Positions 50,077-59,390 are shown, counted from the first letter of the stretch. The stretch is DNA of 64,000 nt from Halococcus agarilyticus (GCF_000334895.1 NZ_BAFM01000002.1:186001-250000); one strand, 5' to 3'. The notes: generated from the letters alone by a model not told the origin. Translations and numbers: made by a program.

Positions 50077-50706
50077 ATGGGCCCTCCACAGTACGACTTC
50101 TGGCTGCTCGACCTCGACGGTACGCTGGTCGACGTCGAGTCGAGCTACGTCCGCAGCGTGTTCGATCGCGTGGGCGAGCGTCTCGGCCGGCGATTCACCG
50201 ACCGTGAGGCCGAAACCCTCTGGCACGGGCTCGGCGGCCTCCGCGACGACCAGCTCCGGGCGTGGGGGATCGACGTTACCCGGTTCTGGGACGCACTCCA
50301 CGCGGTCGAGGACCCCGAGGCTCGCGCGGCCGCGACCTTCCTCTACGACGACGCGCGGGCGTTCCTCGCGTCGGTCGACGCCCCGATCGGCGTGGTGACC
50401 CACTGTCAGCCGTTCCTCGCCGATCCGGTACTCGATCAGCTCGACCTCCGCGAGCGGTTCGACGCGGTGGTCTGCTGTACGAGCGAGATCGGCTGGAAAC
50501 CCGATCCAGCGCCCGTCCGGCTGGCGATCGATCGCCTCGACGTCGCTCCCGAGAGTCAGGGAGTCCTCGTCGGCGACGGCCCCCACGACGTCGGCGCGGC
50601 GTGGAACGCGGGCCTCGACGGGATCCACGTCGAGCGCCACGGTCACGATCGCCGGGGATGGTGCGTTCGGGGCGACCGCCGGATTACCGGTTTCGGTGAT
50701 CTCTGA
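50077..50706 (+). CDS. HAD-superfamily hydrolase (phosphatase-like)
   Basis: 209 residues. HAD motif I is FWLLDLDGTLVDVESSYVRS, motif II is the Thr in GVVTHCQPFLA, motif III is the Lys in EIGWKPDPAPVRLA and motif IV is VLVGDGPHDVGAAWNAGL. A helical cap (about 20-95) places it in the subfamily I group of phosphoglycolate-phosphatase-like enzymes. The substrate is unknown. Its 3' end overlaps that of the molybdopterin gene by 23 bases on the other strand. Confidence 0.88.
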   Translation: MGPPQYDFWLLDLDGTLVDVESSYVRSVFDRVGERLGRRFTDREAETLWHGLGGLRDDQLRAWGIDVTRFWDALHAVEDPEARAAATFLYDDARAFLASVDAPIGVVTHCQPFLADPVLDQLDLRERFDAVVCCTSEIGWKPDPAPVRLAIDRLDVAPESQGVLVGDGPHDVGAAWNAGLDGIHVERHGHDRRGWCVRGDRRITGFGDL

Positions 50707-52648
50707 ATCCCGGCAGGTCCGCACACAGCGCATCGAGATCGCCGAGGACGCTGTCGAGCGCCGCGACGCCGGACTTCTCCATCCGGTCGGAAGCGGCGAG
50801 GACCCGAACGGTCTCCTCGCCGATCGGAACGAACCCGAGATCGAGCTTCTCAGCAGTCGCACGGAGTCCGAGGCCCACGTCTGCCCCGCCCGCGACCACC
50901 CGCCGGGCCGGGCTCTCGTGGGCTTCGAGGGTGAAATCGAACCCGTCGATCGCGTCGACCAGATCGCGACGATCGGCGTCGCGTTCGTCGGCGAGGTCGG
51001 CGAGCGCGTTGCCGAGGCTCGTCCGCAGCCCGGAGGCCGTGGGTCGGTTGACGAAGGCGAGGTCCCGATCCACGAGGTCGGCCAGCCCCGCTACGTCGTC
51101 GGGGTTGTCCGGCGGAACGACGAGCCCCCACCCGCGGGTCCAGCCGCCGATCTCGGTGGTGTCGGCGTCCAGTTCATCGGTATCGCCCGTCACCGCGACG
51201 ACGTCGGGAACGCCATCACGGAGCCACCGGCGGGCCGCGCGGCTCCCGACGCTCAGATAGCGCGGTCGGTCGATCCGATCGAGCAGCCGCGAGAGCAGCG
51301 GGTCGTCCTCGCCGACACCGAGAAGGGTGGGGGGACGGACGTCGGGCGAGAACAGGTCGACCGTCACTGCCTCACCCGCGTCGAGATAGGCGACCTCGGC
51401 AGGCATCTCCACGATCCCGTCGGCCTCGACGAGACTGGTGGTCGCGCCGCTGCCCTTGTCGACCGGGTAAACCAGCGTCTCGCCCGCACCGTTTTCGACC
51501 AATCCGACGGGAACGAGCCGGTGGCGGCCCTCCTCGGCGCGCTCCTCGACCGCCATCCGTCCCCGGACCGTGGCGGTCGCGGGTTCCGGAACCCCGGCTG
51601 CCTCGCGGATCGCGGAGGCGACGAACGTCCGGAAGATCGAGAGCGCCGAGACCGGGTAGCCGGGCAGCCCGACGTACGCCGATCCCTCCAACTGGCCGAC
51701 CAGCATCGGCTTGCCCGGTTTGATCGCGACTCCGTGGAGGAGGAGGTCGCCCTGCTCCTCGATGACCTCGTAGATCACGTCGACCGCGCTCGCGGAAGTC
51801 GAGCCCGACGAGCAGACCAGATCGCACTCGGCGGCGGCCTCGCGGAGCACGCGTTCGAGCTCGTCGTAGTCGTCGCCGGCGTGCGGGTAGACGACGGGTT
51901 CGCCACCGGCCTCGCGAACCGCGGCCGCGGTCGCGTTGGAGTTCACGTCGTAGATCTGGCCCGCCTCGCTGTCGAGGTCCTCGCCGACGCGGACGAGCTC
52001 GTCGCCCGTCGAGACGATCCCGACCCGTGGCTTCGCACGGACCGGAACCTCCTCGACCCCGAGCGCGGCGAGCAGCCCGATCTCGCGCGCCGTCAGCCGG
52101 GTGCCGGGCCCGAGCGCGCGCTCGCCCGCCGCGATGTCCGCGCCGGCGGGCATCACGTTCTCGCCCGGCGTCACCGACGTCCGCACCGCGACCCGTTCGC
52201 CGCCTGCATCGCTTGCCGCACCGCCGCCGTCCGCGCTGGTTTCGTCGTCCGCTGCGCCCTCGCTCCCGATCCGATCGGTGCGCTCGACCGCGACCATCGC
52301 GTCCGCGTCGGGCGGCATCACCGCGCCGGTGGCGATCTCGACCGCCTCGCCGGGATCGAGGTCCACCGTCGGCCGCTCGCCGGCCTCGACGATCCCTACC
52401 ACGTCGAACGTCGCGGGATCGGTCTCGGTCGCCCCGAACGTCTCACGGGCGTGGAGCGCGTAGCCGTCGAGCGCCGACCGATCGAATCCGGGAACGTCGA
52501 GGGTCGCGTCGACCCGCTCTGTGAGCACCCGGCCCGCGGCCGCGTCGAGCGGGAGCGACTCGGTCCCTGGATCGAGATCGAGCGACGCGATCGCGTCGTG
52601 GGCCTCGGCGGGCGCGGCGAGGTCGCGGAACTGCTTGCGCTCGCTCAT
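50684..52648 (-). CDS. MoeA-like molybdopterin protein fused to a substrate-binding-type C-terminal domain
   Basis: 654 residues. Residues 1-410 are MoeA: FDRSALDGYALHARETFGAT, SGSTSASAVDVIYEVIEEQ where the other MoeA has the more usual GGSSVG, HGVAIKPGKPMLVGQLEGSA and GLPGYPVSALS. From about residue 425 the C-terminal 220 residues resemble a periplasmic-binding-like domain (LGVGEDDPLLSRLLDRIDRP; FVNRPTASGLRTSLGNALAD; VVAGGADVGLGLRATAEKLD), a known archaeal fusion. MoeA inserts molybdate or tungstate into molybdopterin; the extra domain may bind the metal oxyanion or a ligand, which is inference. It follows the other moeA with a 4-base overlap. Confidence 0.9.
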   Translation of the reverse strand: MSERKQFRDLAAPAEAHDAIASLDLDPGTESLPLDAAAGRVLTERVDATLDVPGFDRSALDGYALHARETFGATETDPATFDVVGIVEAGERPTVDLDPGEAVEIATGAVMPPDADAMVAVERTDRIGSEGAADDETSADGGGAASDAGGERVAVRTSVTPGENVMPAGADIAAGERALGPGTRLTAREIGLLAALGVEEVPVRAKPRVGIVSTGDELVRVGEDLDSEAGQIYDVNSNATAAAVREAGGEPVVYPHAGDDYDELERVLREAAAECDLVCSSGSTSASAVDVIYEVIEEQGDLLLHGVAIKPGKPMLVGQLEGSAYVGLPGYPVSALSIFRTFVASAIREAAGVPEPATATVRGRMAVEERAEEGRHRLVPVGLVENGAGETLVYPVDKGSGATTSLVEADGIVEMPAEVAYLDAGEAVTVDLFSPDVRPPTLLGVGEDDPLLSRLLDRIDRPRYLSVGSRAARRWLRDGVPDVVAVTGDTDELDADTTEIGGWTRGWGLVVPPDNPDDVAGLADLVDRDLAFVNRPTASGLRTSLGNALADLADERDADRRDLVDAIDGFDFTLEAHESPARRVVAGGADVGLGLRATAEKLDLGFVPIGEETVRVLAASDRMEKSGVAALDSVLGDLDALCADLPGFRDHRNR

Positions 52649-53862
52649 GGCCCCGCCTCCCAGCGTTCGACCGCGACGGTCTCGTCCACTGGAATCCCCT
52701 CGCGTTCTTCGGGGACGACCACCCAGCCGTCCGCGAGCGCGACGCTCGACAGCACGCCTGCACCGCTGGTTCGCGTCGGGATGGCTGTCGGCTCGTTGTT
52801 GCCGTCGTCAACCCGGAGCTCGATCCGTGCGTACGTCCGGACGCCGGGTTCGCTCGGGATCTTCCGATCGAGGCGGGCGTCGGTCGTCGGGGGGTTGCAC
52901 TGTGGACGGTGGCCGGCCCGCCGGAGCGCCGGGCGGAGCAGTTGGACGGCGCTCACGATGCACGCGACCGGGTAGCCAGGCAGCATCAAAACGGGTGTAT
53001 CGGCCACGACGCCGAACCCCGCGGGATGGCCCGGTTTGCAGCCGATCCCGTGAACCAGCACCTCGCCGAGGTCGTCGACCACCTCGGGAAGCAGGTCGCG
53101 CTCGCCGACCGACGAGCCGCCGGTCGTCACCACGAGATCCTTCGTCAGGTCGCGCTCGATCGCCGCCCGGAGCGCCGCCCGGTCGTCGGTCACGATCTCT
53201 CGATACGTGGCCCGCCCGCCCCATCGCTCGACGTATCGCGACGTGGTCAGGCCGTTGGTCTCGACGACTTCGCCCGGTTCGGGGTCGCGTTGGACGAGTT
53301 CCTCGCCCGTCGGCACCACGCCCACGGTCGGGGGCTCGTACACCGACACCTCGTCGACGCCGACCGACTTCAGCAGCCCGAGGTCCGACGGGCGGAGTCG
53401 GTGGCCCGGCTCGTAGAGCTCTCGGTCCGCCCGAACGTCCTCGCCGACCGGCGCGACGTTCTCGCCCGCGGCGACCGACTCCGACACCTCGATCTCCTCG
53501 CCCACGATCTCGGCGTGCTCGATCATCACCACCGCGTCGGCCCCGTCCGGGAGTTCGCTGCCGGTGTGGACCCGGGTCGCGGCACCGGAACTGGGGGTCT
53601 CACCCTCGCGAAGCACGGCGGGCGAGCGCCGCGAAGCGCCGAACGTGTCGGCGGCGTGGACCGCGAACCCGTCCATCGCCGCACGCGGGTAGTGGGGGAC
53701 GTCGCGCTCGGCGACGACCGACTCGGCGAGGGTGCGCCCGTCGGCCGCCACGAGGCCGGTCGACTCGACCCGTTCCACAGGTTGAACCCGGTCCAGCAGC
53801 CGCTCGCGTGCCGTTTCGAGGCGTGTGAGGCGTTTGAACCCGCTCGTGCGGACGTCGTTCAT
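52645..53862 (-). CDS. moeA: Molybdopterin molybdotransferase MoeA
   Basis: 405 residues, normal MoeA length. Motifs: YPRAAMDGFAVHAADTFGA (active-site Met-Asp-Gly-Phe), VVMIEHAEIVGEEI, APVGEDVRADRELYEPGHRL, the conserved TGGSSVGERDLLPEVVDDL and VLVHGIGCKPGHPAGFGVV, and MLPGYPVACIV. It catalyses Mo (or W) insertion into adenylylated molybdopterin. Together with the downstream fused paralogue it forms a two-gene unit; archaea often carry two MoeA proteins, perhaps one each for molybdenum and tungsten. Other moa/mob genes are not in this window. Confidence 0.93.
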   Translation of the reverse strand: MNDVRTSGFKRLTRLETARERLLDRVQPVERVESTGLVAADGRTLAESVVAERDVPHYPRAAMDGFAVHAADTFGASRRSPAVLREGETPSSGAATRVHTGSELPDGADAVVMIEHAEIVGEEIEVSESVAAGENVAPVGEDVRADRELYEPGHRLRPSDLGLLKSVGVDEVSVYEPPTVGVVPTGEELVQRDPEPGEVVETNGLTTSRYVERWGGRATYREIVTDDRAALRAAIERDLTKDLVVTTGGSSVGERDLLPEVVDDLGEVLVHGIGCKPGHPAGFGVVADTPVLMLPGYPVACIVSAVQLLRPALRRAGHRPQCNPPTTDARLDRKIPSEPGVRTYARIELRVDDGNNEPTAIPTRTSGAGVLSSVALADGWVVVPEEREGIPVDETVAVERWEAGP

Positions 53863-53960
53863 ACGGGTAGAACCGGCCGGGCGGGCAAAAACGTGTGCCG
53901 GATGGCTCGGGTGGAGAGGGGAGGAAGGACAGAGACGGGAACGAACCGAAGGAAGGCGGT

Positions 53961-54317
53961 TCAGTTCAGTCCGGCGACGACGATGGTCTCGGCACGGATG
54001 ACGAACTCCGGGACCGGCGTCGCGCCGGGGCGGCCGGGATCGAACGCGAGGCTGGCGGAGCCGCCGTGGTCGGCGCGGAGTTCGACTCTCACTGTGCCGG
54101 CGTCGGCCGCGGTCGCGGCCACGGTGCGCTGACTGTCGCCGGCAACGGTGTGGGTGTCGTCGACGAGAACGCCGTCGCCGGCGGCGATACAGACGTCGAG
54201 CGCGTGGTCGGCGTCGTCCTCGTTGCGGAGGAGCACGGTCGGCGGTTCGGTGGGGGCGGCGTGGGGCTCGGCGGATCTCCTTCCATCGACCCTGGCATCG
54301 GGACGGGTCTGCGTCAT
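53961..54317 (-). CDS. Small haloarchaeal protein, unknown function
   Basis: 118 residues. A polar N-terminus (about 1-28) leads to beta strands with an Ig- or cupredoxin-like rhythm: TVLLRNEDDADHALDVCIAA, TVRVELRADHGGSASLAFDP, VPEFVIRAETIVVAGLN. No signal peptide is obvious at the stated start, and no metal-ligand set is complete. A TATA-like AGATACTATC lies near 54328-54337. Function unknown. Confidence 0.6.
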   Translation of the reverse strand: MTQTRPDARVDGRRSAEPHAAPTEPPTVLLRNEDDADHALDVCIAAGDGVLVDDTHTVAGDSQRTVAATAADAGTVRVELRADHGGSASLAFDPGRPGATPVPEFVIRAETIVVAGLN

Positions 54318-54494
54318 CGACCTGAAGATAGATACTATCCGATATGAAGGGGGTCGACCGTTGGGGATCGTTCCCGATCGTTCACCACTGTTTCGGACTG
54401 TTTCAGCGACGTTTCACGGAGCGTCACCACCGATCGCGGGTCGTCGGTGGCCGCTATCGGGGGCTTTTTCGCCCCGGCGCTCCAGAACTCCCCC

Positions 54495-54872
54495 ATGTCG
54501 ACGCTGCGCGATGCGTTGAGGGATCTCCCGGACCCGGTGTTCGCCGACCTGCTGGAGTCGGCGGAGGCGTACCTCCTCGTCATCGACCTGCCTGGCGTGA
54601 GCGCCGAGACGCTCGACGTCCGGCTCGACGGGGTTCGCCTCCGGATCGAGGCCCGGCGCGAGAAGGACCTTCCGATGGCGTTTCGCTACCTCGAAGAGGA
54701 CCGGCCGCTCTTCCTCGACGCGGAGCTTCCCCTCCCTCCGGACGTCGCCGGGACGGGCGCGGAGGGCACGCTGGATCGGGGCACGCTCACGCTCCGGCTC
54801 CCGAAGCGCGACGCCACCGAGGAGACGTCGATCCCGATAACGGTCGGCGGCGGCGAGTCCGGCGAGCCGTGA
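54495..54872 (+). CDS. Hsp20/alpha-crystallin-like small protein
   Basis: 125 residues. The beta-sandwich pattern is clear: EAYLLVIDLPGVSAETLDVR, LDGVRLRIEARREKDLPMAF, FLDAELPLPPDVAGTGAEGT and GTLTLRLPKRDA (the conserved L-P-K at the end of the fold). The short N-terminus and short tail leave little more than the core domain. It resembles archaeal Hsp20-type chaperones and relatives such as GvpH, but has no gvp context. It is 13 bases before the UbiB-type gene and probably co-transcribed. The 177 bases before it (54318-54494) are non-coding and shared with the divergent small gene. Confidence 0.78.
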   Translation: MSTLRDALRDLPDPVFADLLESAEAYLLVIDLPGVSAETLDVRLDGVRLRIEARREKDLPMAFRYLEEDRPLFLDAELPLPPDVAGTGAEGTLDRGTLTLRLPKRDATEETSIPITVGGGESGEP

Positions 54873-54885
54873 CGGGGCACACGCT

Positions 54886-56658
54886 GTGAACCTCCGCGCG
54901 TACGGCCGGTTCGTCGTCGTCTTCCGCCAGTTCCTCCCGCTGATCCTCGCCTATCTCCGCGACCGCCGACGGTACTTCCTGTTCGGCGGCCGGCGGGAGG
55001 TCACGGGTGAGATGCGGCGCGAACGCGCACGGGTCCTGCTCGACTCGCTTCTCACGCTCGGACCGACGTTCATCAAACTGGGACAACTTCTCTCGACGAG
55101 ACCCGACGTCCTGCCCCCCGAGTACGTCGCGGAGTTCTCGAAGCTCCAGGACGAGGTTCCGCCCGCGGAGTGGGCCGAGGCCGAACCGGTCATCGAGGAG
55201 GAACTGGGACCGGTGAACGAGGTGTTCTCGGCGTTCGACACCGACGCGATCAGCGGGGCGAGCCTCGGCCAGGTCTACCGAGCGGAGTTAGAGGGCGAGC
55301 CGGTCGCGGTCAAGGTCCGCCGGCCGGAGATCGAGTCGCTGATCGAGGCCGACCTCCAGGTCATCAAGTGGAGTCTACCCGTTCTCATGCGGTTCATCGG
55401 CGAGGCACGCTCGTTCTCGCTCGAAACCCTGGCCGAGGAGTTCGACAAGACGATCCACGAGGAGATCGACTACGACCGGGAAGCCCGGATGCTCCAGGAA
55501 ATCCGCGAGAACTTCGCGGGCGACGGGACGATCCGGATCCCGAACGTGATCGATAGCCACTCCACGGTGCGCGTGCTCACGATGGAGTACGTTCCGGGGA
55601 CCAAGATCACCGCGATCGACGAGCTCGACAGGATGGGAATCGACCGCACAGGATTAGCCGAGCGTCTCGAACGGGTCTACCTCCAGATGATCGTGGACGA
55701 CGGGGTGTTCCACGCCGATCCCCACCCCGGAAACCTCGCGGTCGAACCCGACGGCACGCTGGTGTTCTACGACTTCGGGATGAGCGGGCGGGTCGACGAC
55801 TACGTCCAGGACAAGATCGTGGCGTTCTACATCGGGATCGCGAACCAGGACATCGACGCGATCCTCGACGCACTGGTGGAGATGGGCACACTCAGCCCGA
55901 CCGCCGACCGCGAGACGATGGGGAACGTGATGGAGCTCGCGATCCAGGACATCAGCGGCGAGGAGGTCGACCAGTACCGCGTGCAGGAGGTCGTCGGCCA
56001 GGTCGAGGACACCATCTACGAGTTCCCGCTCCGACTGCCCGCGAACCTCGCGCTCGTGTTACGAGTAGCGACCGTGGTCGAGGGGGTCTGCGTCACGCTC
56101 GATCGGAACTTCGATTTCATCTCGGTCGCGACCGACTACCTCGTCGAAGAGGGGTATCGCGAGGAGGGGATCAAGCAGTTCCTCGAGAGCCGTGGCGAGG
56201 AGTTCACCGATCTCGCCGAGGCCACGGTGCGAACCCCGCCGAAGCTCGAACGCGCACTCGACGGGCTCAACCGGGGCAGCCTCTCGGTCCACGCCGACCT
56301 CGACGACACCGACGACCTGTTCGAGTCGCTCGCGAACCGCCTGGTCTTCGGCCTCCTTTTGACGGCGGGCGTGCTCTCGGTGGCGATCCTCTACGCGTTC
56401 GCGACGCCGTTCGCGACCGCCGCCGCAGTGGTGTTCTCGGTCGCGATGGCACTCCTGCTGTACCGATCGTTCCGCAGCCGACGCCGGCTCCAGGCCACGC
56501 CGGAGTTCACCCGCCAGAGCCTGCGCCAGCGCCGCGAACAGGAGGCGGAGTCGATGAGCGAAGCCGACGCCACGACCGGCACCGAAGCGATGGGTGACGC
56601 CGAGGACGATACCGGCGGAGTCACGCCGATCGAGGTCGAACGAGAGGGCGAGGACTGA
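54886..56658 (+). CDS. ABC1/UbiB-family protein kinase-like protein
   Basis: 590 residues from a GTG. It has the family's KxGQ motif (TFIKLGQLLSTRPDVLPPEY), Ala/Gly-loop SGASLGQVYRAEL, nucleotide Lys in VAVKVRRPE, catalytic loop VFHADPHPGNLAVEPDGT and VFYDFGMSGR. Two membrane helices near residues 483-525 (FGLLLTAGVLSVAILYAFAT; TAAAVVFSVAMALLLYRSF) anchor it. UbiB-type proteins are atypical kinases or ATPases linked to isoprenoid-quinone metabolism or membrane lipids. The acidic C-terminal tail is typical of haloarchaea. Confidence 0.9.
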   Translation: MNLRAYGRFVVVFRQFLPLILAYLRDRRRYFLFGGRREVTGEMRRERARVLLDSLLTLGPTFIKLGQLLSTRPDVLPPEYVAEFSKLQDEVPPAEWAEAEPVIEEELGPVNEVFSAFDTDAISGASLGQVYRAELEGEPVAVKVRRPEIESLIEADLQVIKWSLPVLMRFIGEARSFSLETLAEEFDKTIHEEIDYDREARMLQEIRENFAGDGTIRIPNVIDSHSTVRVLTMEYVPGTKITAIDELDRMGIDRTGLAERLERVYLQMIVDDGVFHADPHPGNLAVEPDGTLVFYDFGMSGRVDDYVQDKIVAFYIGIANQDIDAILDALVEMGTLSPTADRETMGNVMELAIQDISGEEVDQYRVQEVVGQVEDTIYEFPLRLPANLALVLRVATVVEGVCVTLDRNFDFISVATDYLVEEGYREEGIKQFLESRGEEFTDLAEATVRTPPKLERALDGLNRGSLSVHADLDDTDDLFESLANRLVFGLLLTAGVLSVAILYAFATPFATAAAVVFSVAMALLLYRSFRSRRRLQATPEFTRQSLRQRREQEAESMSEADATTGTEAMGDAEDDTGGVTPIEVEREGED

Positions 56659-56683
56659 TCATCGGCGTTCGAGTGTGGAGAAG

Positions 56684-56756
56684 TGCGTCAGCCGCGATTT
56701 GAACGCGGGTCATCAGCATGGGAAGCTGAGGTGATACCAGGCTACACCACTGACGC
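56684..56756 (-). tRNA. tRNA-Gly (anticodon CCC)
   Basis: 73 bases fold as a cloverleaf on the minus strand: acceptor GCGTCAG pairs with CTGACGC, the anticodon stem TCAGC/GCTGA encloses the loop TTCCCAT with anticodon CCC, and the T-arm CCGCG-TTCAAAT-CGCGG is perfect. The discriminator base is A and CCA is not encoded. No intron. It lies 25 bases after the UbiB-type gene, on the opposite strand. Confidence 0.95.
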
Positions 56757-56837
56757 GCATCTCGACCCACACGCTTCGGCGGCATAAATCGTCCGACTCC
56801 ACACCGATGATCAGCCCCACTGACGATCGTCGGCCGA

Positions 56838-57617
56838 TCACTCCGCGAAACACGCCTCGATCGAGCCGTTTCGCTTGATCGTGAGGAGTTCCGCTGTCGC
56901 ACGCTCGTCGAAGCGGAGCGGCCGACGCCACCACGGCCCCTTCCCGGAATCGCTCGACAGGTCGGTCACGATCCGGTTCGCGTCGGTGCCGGCGGTGGGC
57001 TGGCTCAGCGGGATCGCCGTGTCGTACAGCGCCGAGCCGTCGGGGTCGCCCGCGAGCAACACCTCGGCGTCGAACGTCTCGCGCTTGACGTGGGCGTTGG
57101 TGGCGAAACGCTCGCGCTCGGCAGGCGGGAGGTCCGGGTACTCCGCGCCAGTCACGGGGTCGCGCGCGAGTTCGAACTGGCCGACGAGGTACGCGCCCCA
57201 CTCGGGGGCCTGCCACGCTGCGGGCTCGCCGGCGGTCGTGAGCCGAGCACAGCGAGACGAGCTTCGTCGGTCGAGCGGAGCGAGTCCGACGGTAGTGAGC
57301 GTCGCGTAGAAGAGGGCGTAGTCGCCTGCCGTGAGATCGGCGAGCGGGCGGGCCTTCACGCCGAACGGGTCGCCGTAGGTGTAGCGTTCGCCGTAAGGGT
57401 ACTCGGGGAACTCGGGATCGAGGTGGACTGGACTGTCGAGGGCGTCCGCCGGAACGTCGGTGGCGAGGTCGAGATCCGCATAGGTCGGCACCGGTTCGTT
57501 GAGGGGTTCGGTCTCGGGGATCGGAACGAACTCGAACGTACCATCGGGTCGGATCGGTCCGCGGACGCCCGGCGCGTTGGTGTTGGCACCGACGTTGATC
57601 GCCACCGCTCGGCTCAT
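56838..57617 (-). CDS. Nmad3-like conserved protein
   Basis: 259 residues. The beginning SRAVAINVGANTNAPGVRGP and FEFVPIPETEPLNEP, then DPEFPEYPYGERYTYGDPFG, are a strongly conserved-looking pattern that I associate with the family annotated as nucleotide-modification-associated domain 3 (Nmad3), found in archaea and bacteria. The C-terminal half includes GAYLVGQFELARDPVTGAEY and a final RFDERATAELLTIKRNGSIE. The family's function is not established. It is 82 bases from the tRNA-Gly on the same strand. No restriction or modification genes are adjacent. Confidence 0.65.
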   Translation of the reverse strand: MSRAVAINVGANTNAPGVRGPIRPDGTFEFVPIPETEPLNEPVPTYADLDLATDVPADALDSPVHLDPEFPEYPYGERYTYGDPFGVKARPLADLTAGDYALFYATLTTVGLAPLDRRSSSRCARLTTAGEPAAWQAPEWGAYLVGQFELARDPVTGAEYPDLPPAERERFATNAHVKRETFDAEVLLAGDPDGSALYDTAIPLSQPTAGTDANRIVTDLSSDSGKGPWWRRPLRFDERATAELLTIKRNGSIEACFAE

Positions 57618-57863
57618 GGCGTGGCCACTCGGTCCGCGGACAAAAGCTTCGCCTTCGTCGGTTCGACCGGTAGTTGTTACCCCGTCCACCGAACGAACGT
57701 GACGAGCGGGCTGTGCTCGACGGACAGCAGGCGAGTTCCGGAATCGCTCGATTCCGCGGGAGGAGTCTCGCCGTTTCGCCACCGATACGGTGGACTATTT
57801 ATTCACACGGAGTGTTCATGGGATTTCTTTATCAGTGTTCCTCGTTTCGGATGGAGTGTTACG

Positions 57864-58253
57864 ATGACAGGCCGCTCGTCCCCAGCCGTCAGTCACGCAA
57901 CGAGGGGGAACGGTACGGAGTCGGTGTCGGTCGGGCCCGGAGCGGAGCCGATCACGTCGTCTCGGCGGCGGTTCGCACTCCAGACGCTCGGGACGTTCGC
58001 CTACCCCGTCGAGCTCCGCACGCTCGCGGCCCACGTTGTCGCGGCACGGGAAAACGTTCCCCTCGAAGCCGTCGACGAGGAAACGCGCGAGCGGACAGCC
58101 GTTCGACTCCACCACGTCGACATCCCGGCGCTGGCTGCAGCGGGACTCGTCGAGTACGATCCCGAGAGCCGGATGGCCGTGCGCATCGAGACGCACACCG
58201 ACGACCGCTACGCCGGCACTACGACCGATTCACGCCGATTCGACGCTGTCTGA
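57864..58253 (+). CDS. Winged-helix DUF7344-like regulator
   Basis: 129 residues. The C-terminal 90 residues have a winged-helix pattern: RRRFALQTLGTFAYPVELRT, LAAHVVAARENVPLEAVDEE, TAVRLHHVDIPALAAAGLVE and the wing YDPESRMAVRI, typical of DUF7344 proteins that are thought to be DNA-binding regulators. The 246 bases upstream include CTATTTATTC (57795-57804) and CTTTATCAG (57827-57835), both possible TATA elements. Its relation to the next gene, an aldo/keto reductase on the same strand 83 bases away, is unknown. Confidence 0.75.
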   Translation: MTGRSSPAVSHATRGNGTESVSVGPGAEPITSSRRRFALQTLGTFAYPVELRTLAAHVVAARENVPLEAVDEETRERTAVRLHHVDIPALAAAGLVEYDPESRMAVRIETHTDDRYAGTTTDSRRFDAV

Positions 58254-58336
58254 ACCACGGTTCGTTCCGATCGGGCGACCGGCCGCGACCCTGATGAACC
58301 ACTCCCGCTAAGTGTACCCGCAACCAAGGGCGACGT

Positions 58337-59389
58337 ATGCACTACCGCGAACTCGGCGACTCCGGCGTCGAGGTGAGCGAGGTGGGGTTCGGCGCGTGGA
58401 CCGTCGGCACCGACTGGTGGGGCGATCGGAGCGAAGAGGAAGGAATCGAGATGGTGCGCCACGCGTTCGATCGGGGCATCACCCTCTTCGACACCGGCGA
58501 CGTGTACGGCCACGGTCGCTCGGAGGAGCTCGTCGGCGAGGCGCTCGCCGAGGTCCGCGACGAGGTCACCATCGGCACCAAGGTGGGCTACGATTTCTAC
58601 AACAACCCGCAGGCAGGCCACGGCGAGCTGCCGAAGGTGATGGACGCGGAGTACCTCCACACCGCGGTCGAGCGGAGTCTGGAGCGGCTCGACACCGACC
58701 ACGTCGATCTCCTCCAGCTCCACAACGCGAACGTCGACGAGGTGGACGAGGATCTCCTGGAGGCGCTCGACGAGCTGCGAGAATCGGGCAAGGTCGAGGC
58801 GATCGGCTGGGCGCTCGGCCCCTCGATCGGGTGGCTCGCGGAGGGCGACGCCGCGATCGAAAACGAGTTCGACGCGATCCAGGTCGTGTTCAACCTGTTC
58901 GAGCAGGTCCCCGGCCAGCACTTCATCGAGACGATCGAGGAGCTCGACGCCGACACGAGCCTGATCCCACGGGTGCCACACTCCTCGGGGCTGCTGAACG
59001 AGCAGGTGACCCCCGAAACCGAGCTCGGCGAGGGCGACCATCGGGGGTTCCGGCCGGACGAGTGGTACGACACCGGCTGGGAGAAGGTCGACAAGCTTCG
59101 CTTCCTCGAACGTGATGGAGAGCGCACGATGGGCCAGGCCACGATCCAGTGGCTGCTCGCCCACGACGCGGTCGCCTCGGTGACGCCGACCTTTCGTACC
59201 GCCGCCGACATCGACGAGTGGGCCGCGGCCCCCGAGACGCCACCGCTGTCGGACGGGGAGGGAGAGCGCGTCGCCGATCTCTACGATCGGGATTTCGATA
59301 TCGAGCGCGACGACGGGATGACGGGCTTTCGCTCCTCGGTCGAGGGGGCCGACCTCGACGCGGTCGGCGCGAAGTACGCCGGCGACTGA
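58337..59389 (+). CDS. Aldo/keto reductase
   Basis: 350 residues with a TIM-barrel fold. The start YRELGDSGVEVSEVGFGAWT, ITLFDTGDVYGHGRSEELVG (catalytic Asp and Tyr) and VTIGTKVGYDFYNNPQAGHG (catalytic Lys) are family signatures; HVDLLQLHNANVDEVDEDLL carries the catalytic His; IQWLLAHDAVASVTPTFRTA is the NADP-binding end. It reduces aldehydes or ketones with NAD(P)H; natural substrate unknown. The stop is one base before the stop of the winged-helix gene on the other strand. Confidence 0.93.
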   Translation: MHYRELGDSGVEVSEVGFGAWTVGTDWWGDRSEEEGIEMVRHAFDRGITLFDTGDVYGHGRSEELVGEALAEVRDEVTIGTKVGYDFYNNPQAGHGELPKVMDAEYLHTAVERSLERLDTDHVDLLQLHNANVDEVDEDLLEALDELRESGKVEAIGWALGPSIGWLAEGDAAIENEFDAIQVVFNLFEQVPGQHFIETIEELDADTSLIPRVPHSSGLLNEQVTPETELGEGDHRGFRPDEWYDTGWEKVDKLRFLERDGERTMGQATIQWLLAHDAVASVTPTFRTAADIDEWAAAPETPPLSDGEGERVADLYDRDFDIERDDGMTGFRSSVEGADLDAVGAKYAGD

Positions 59390-59390
59390 G

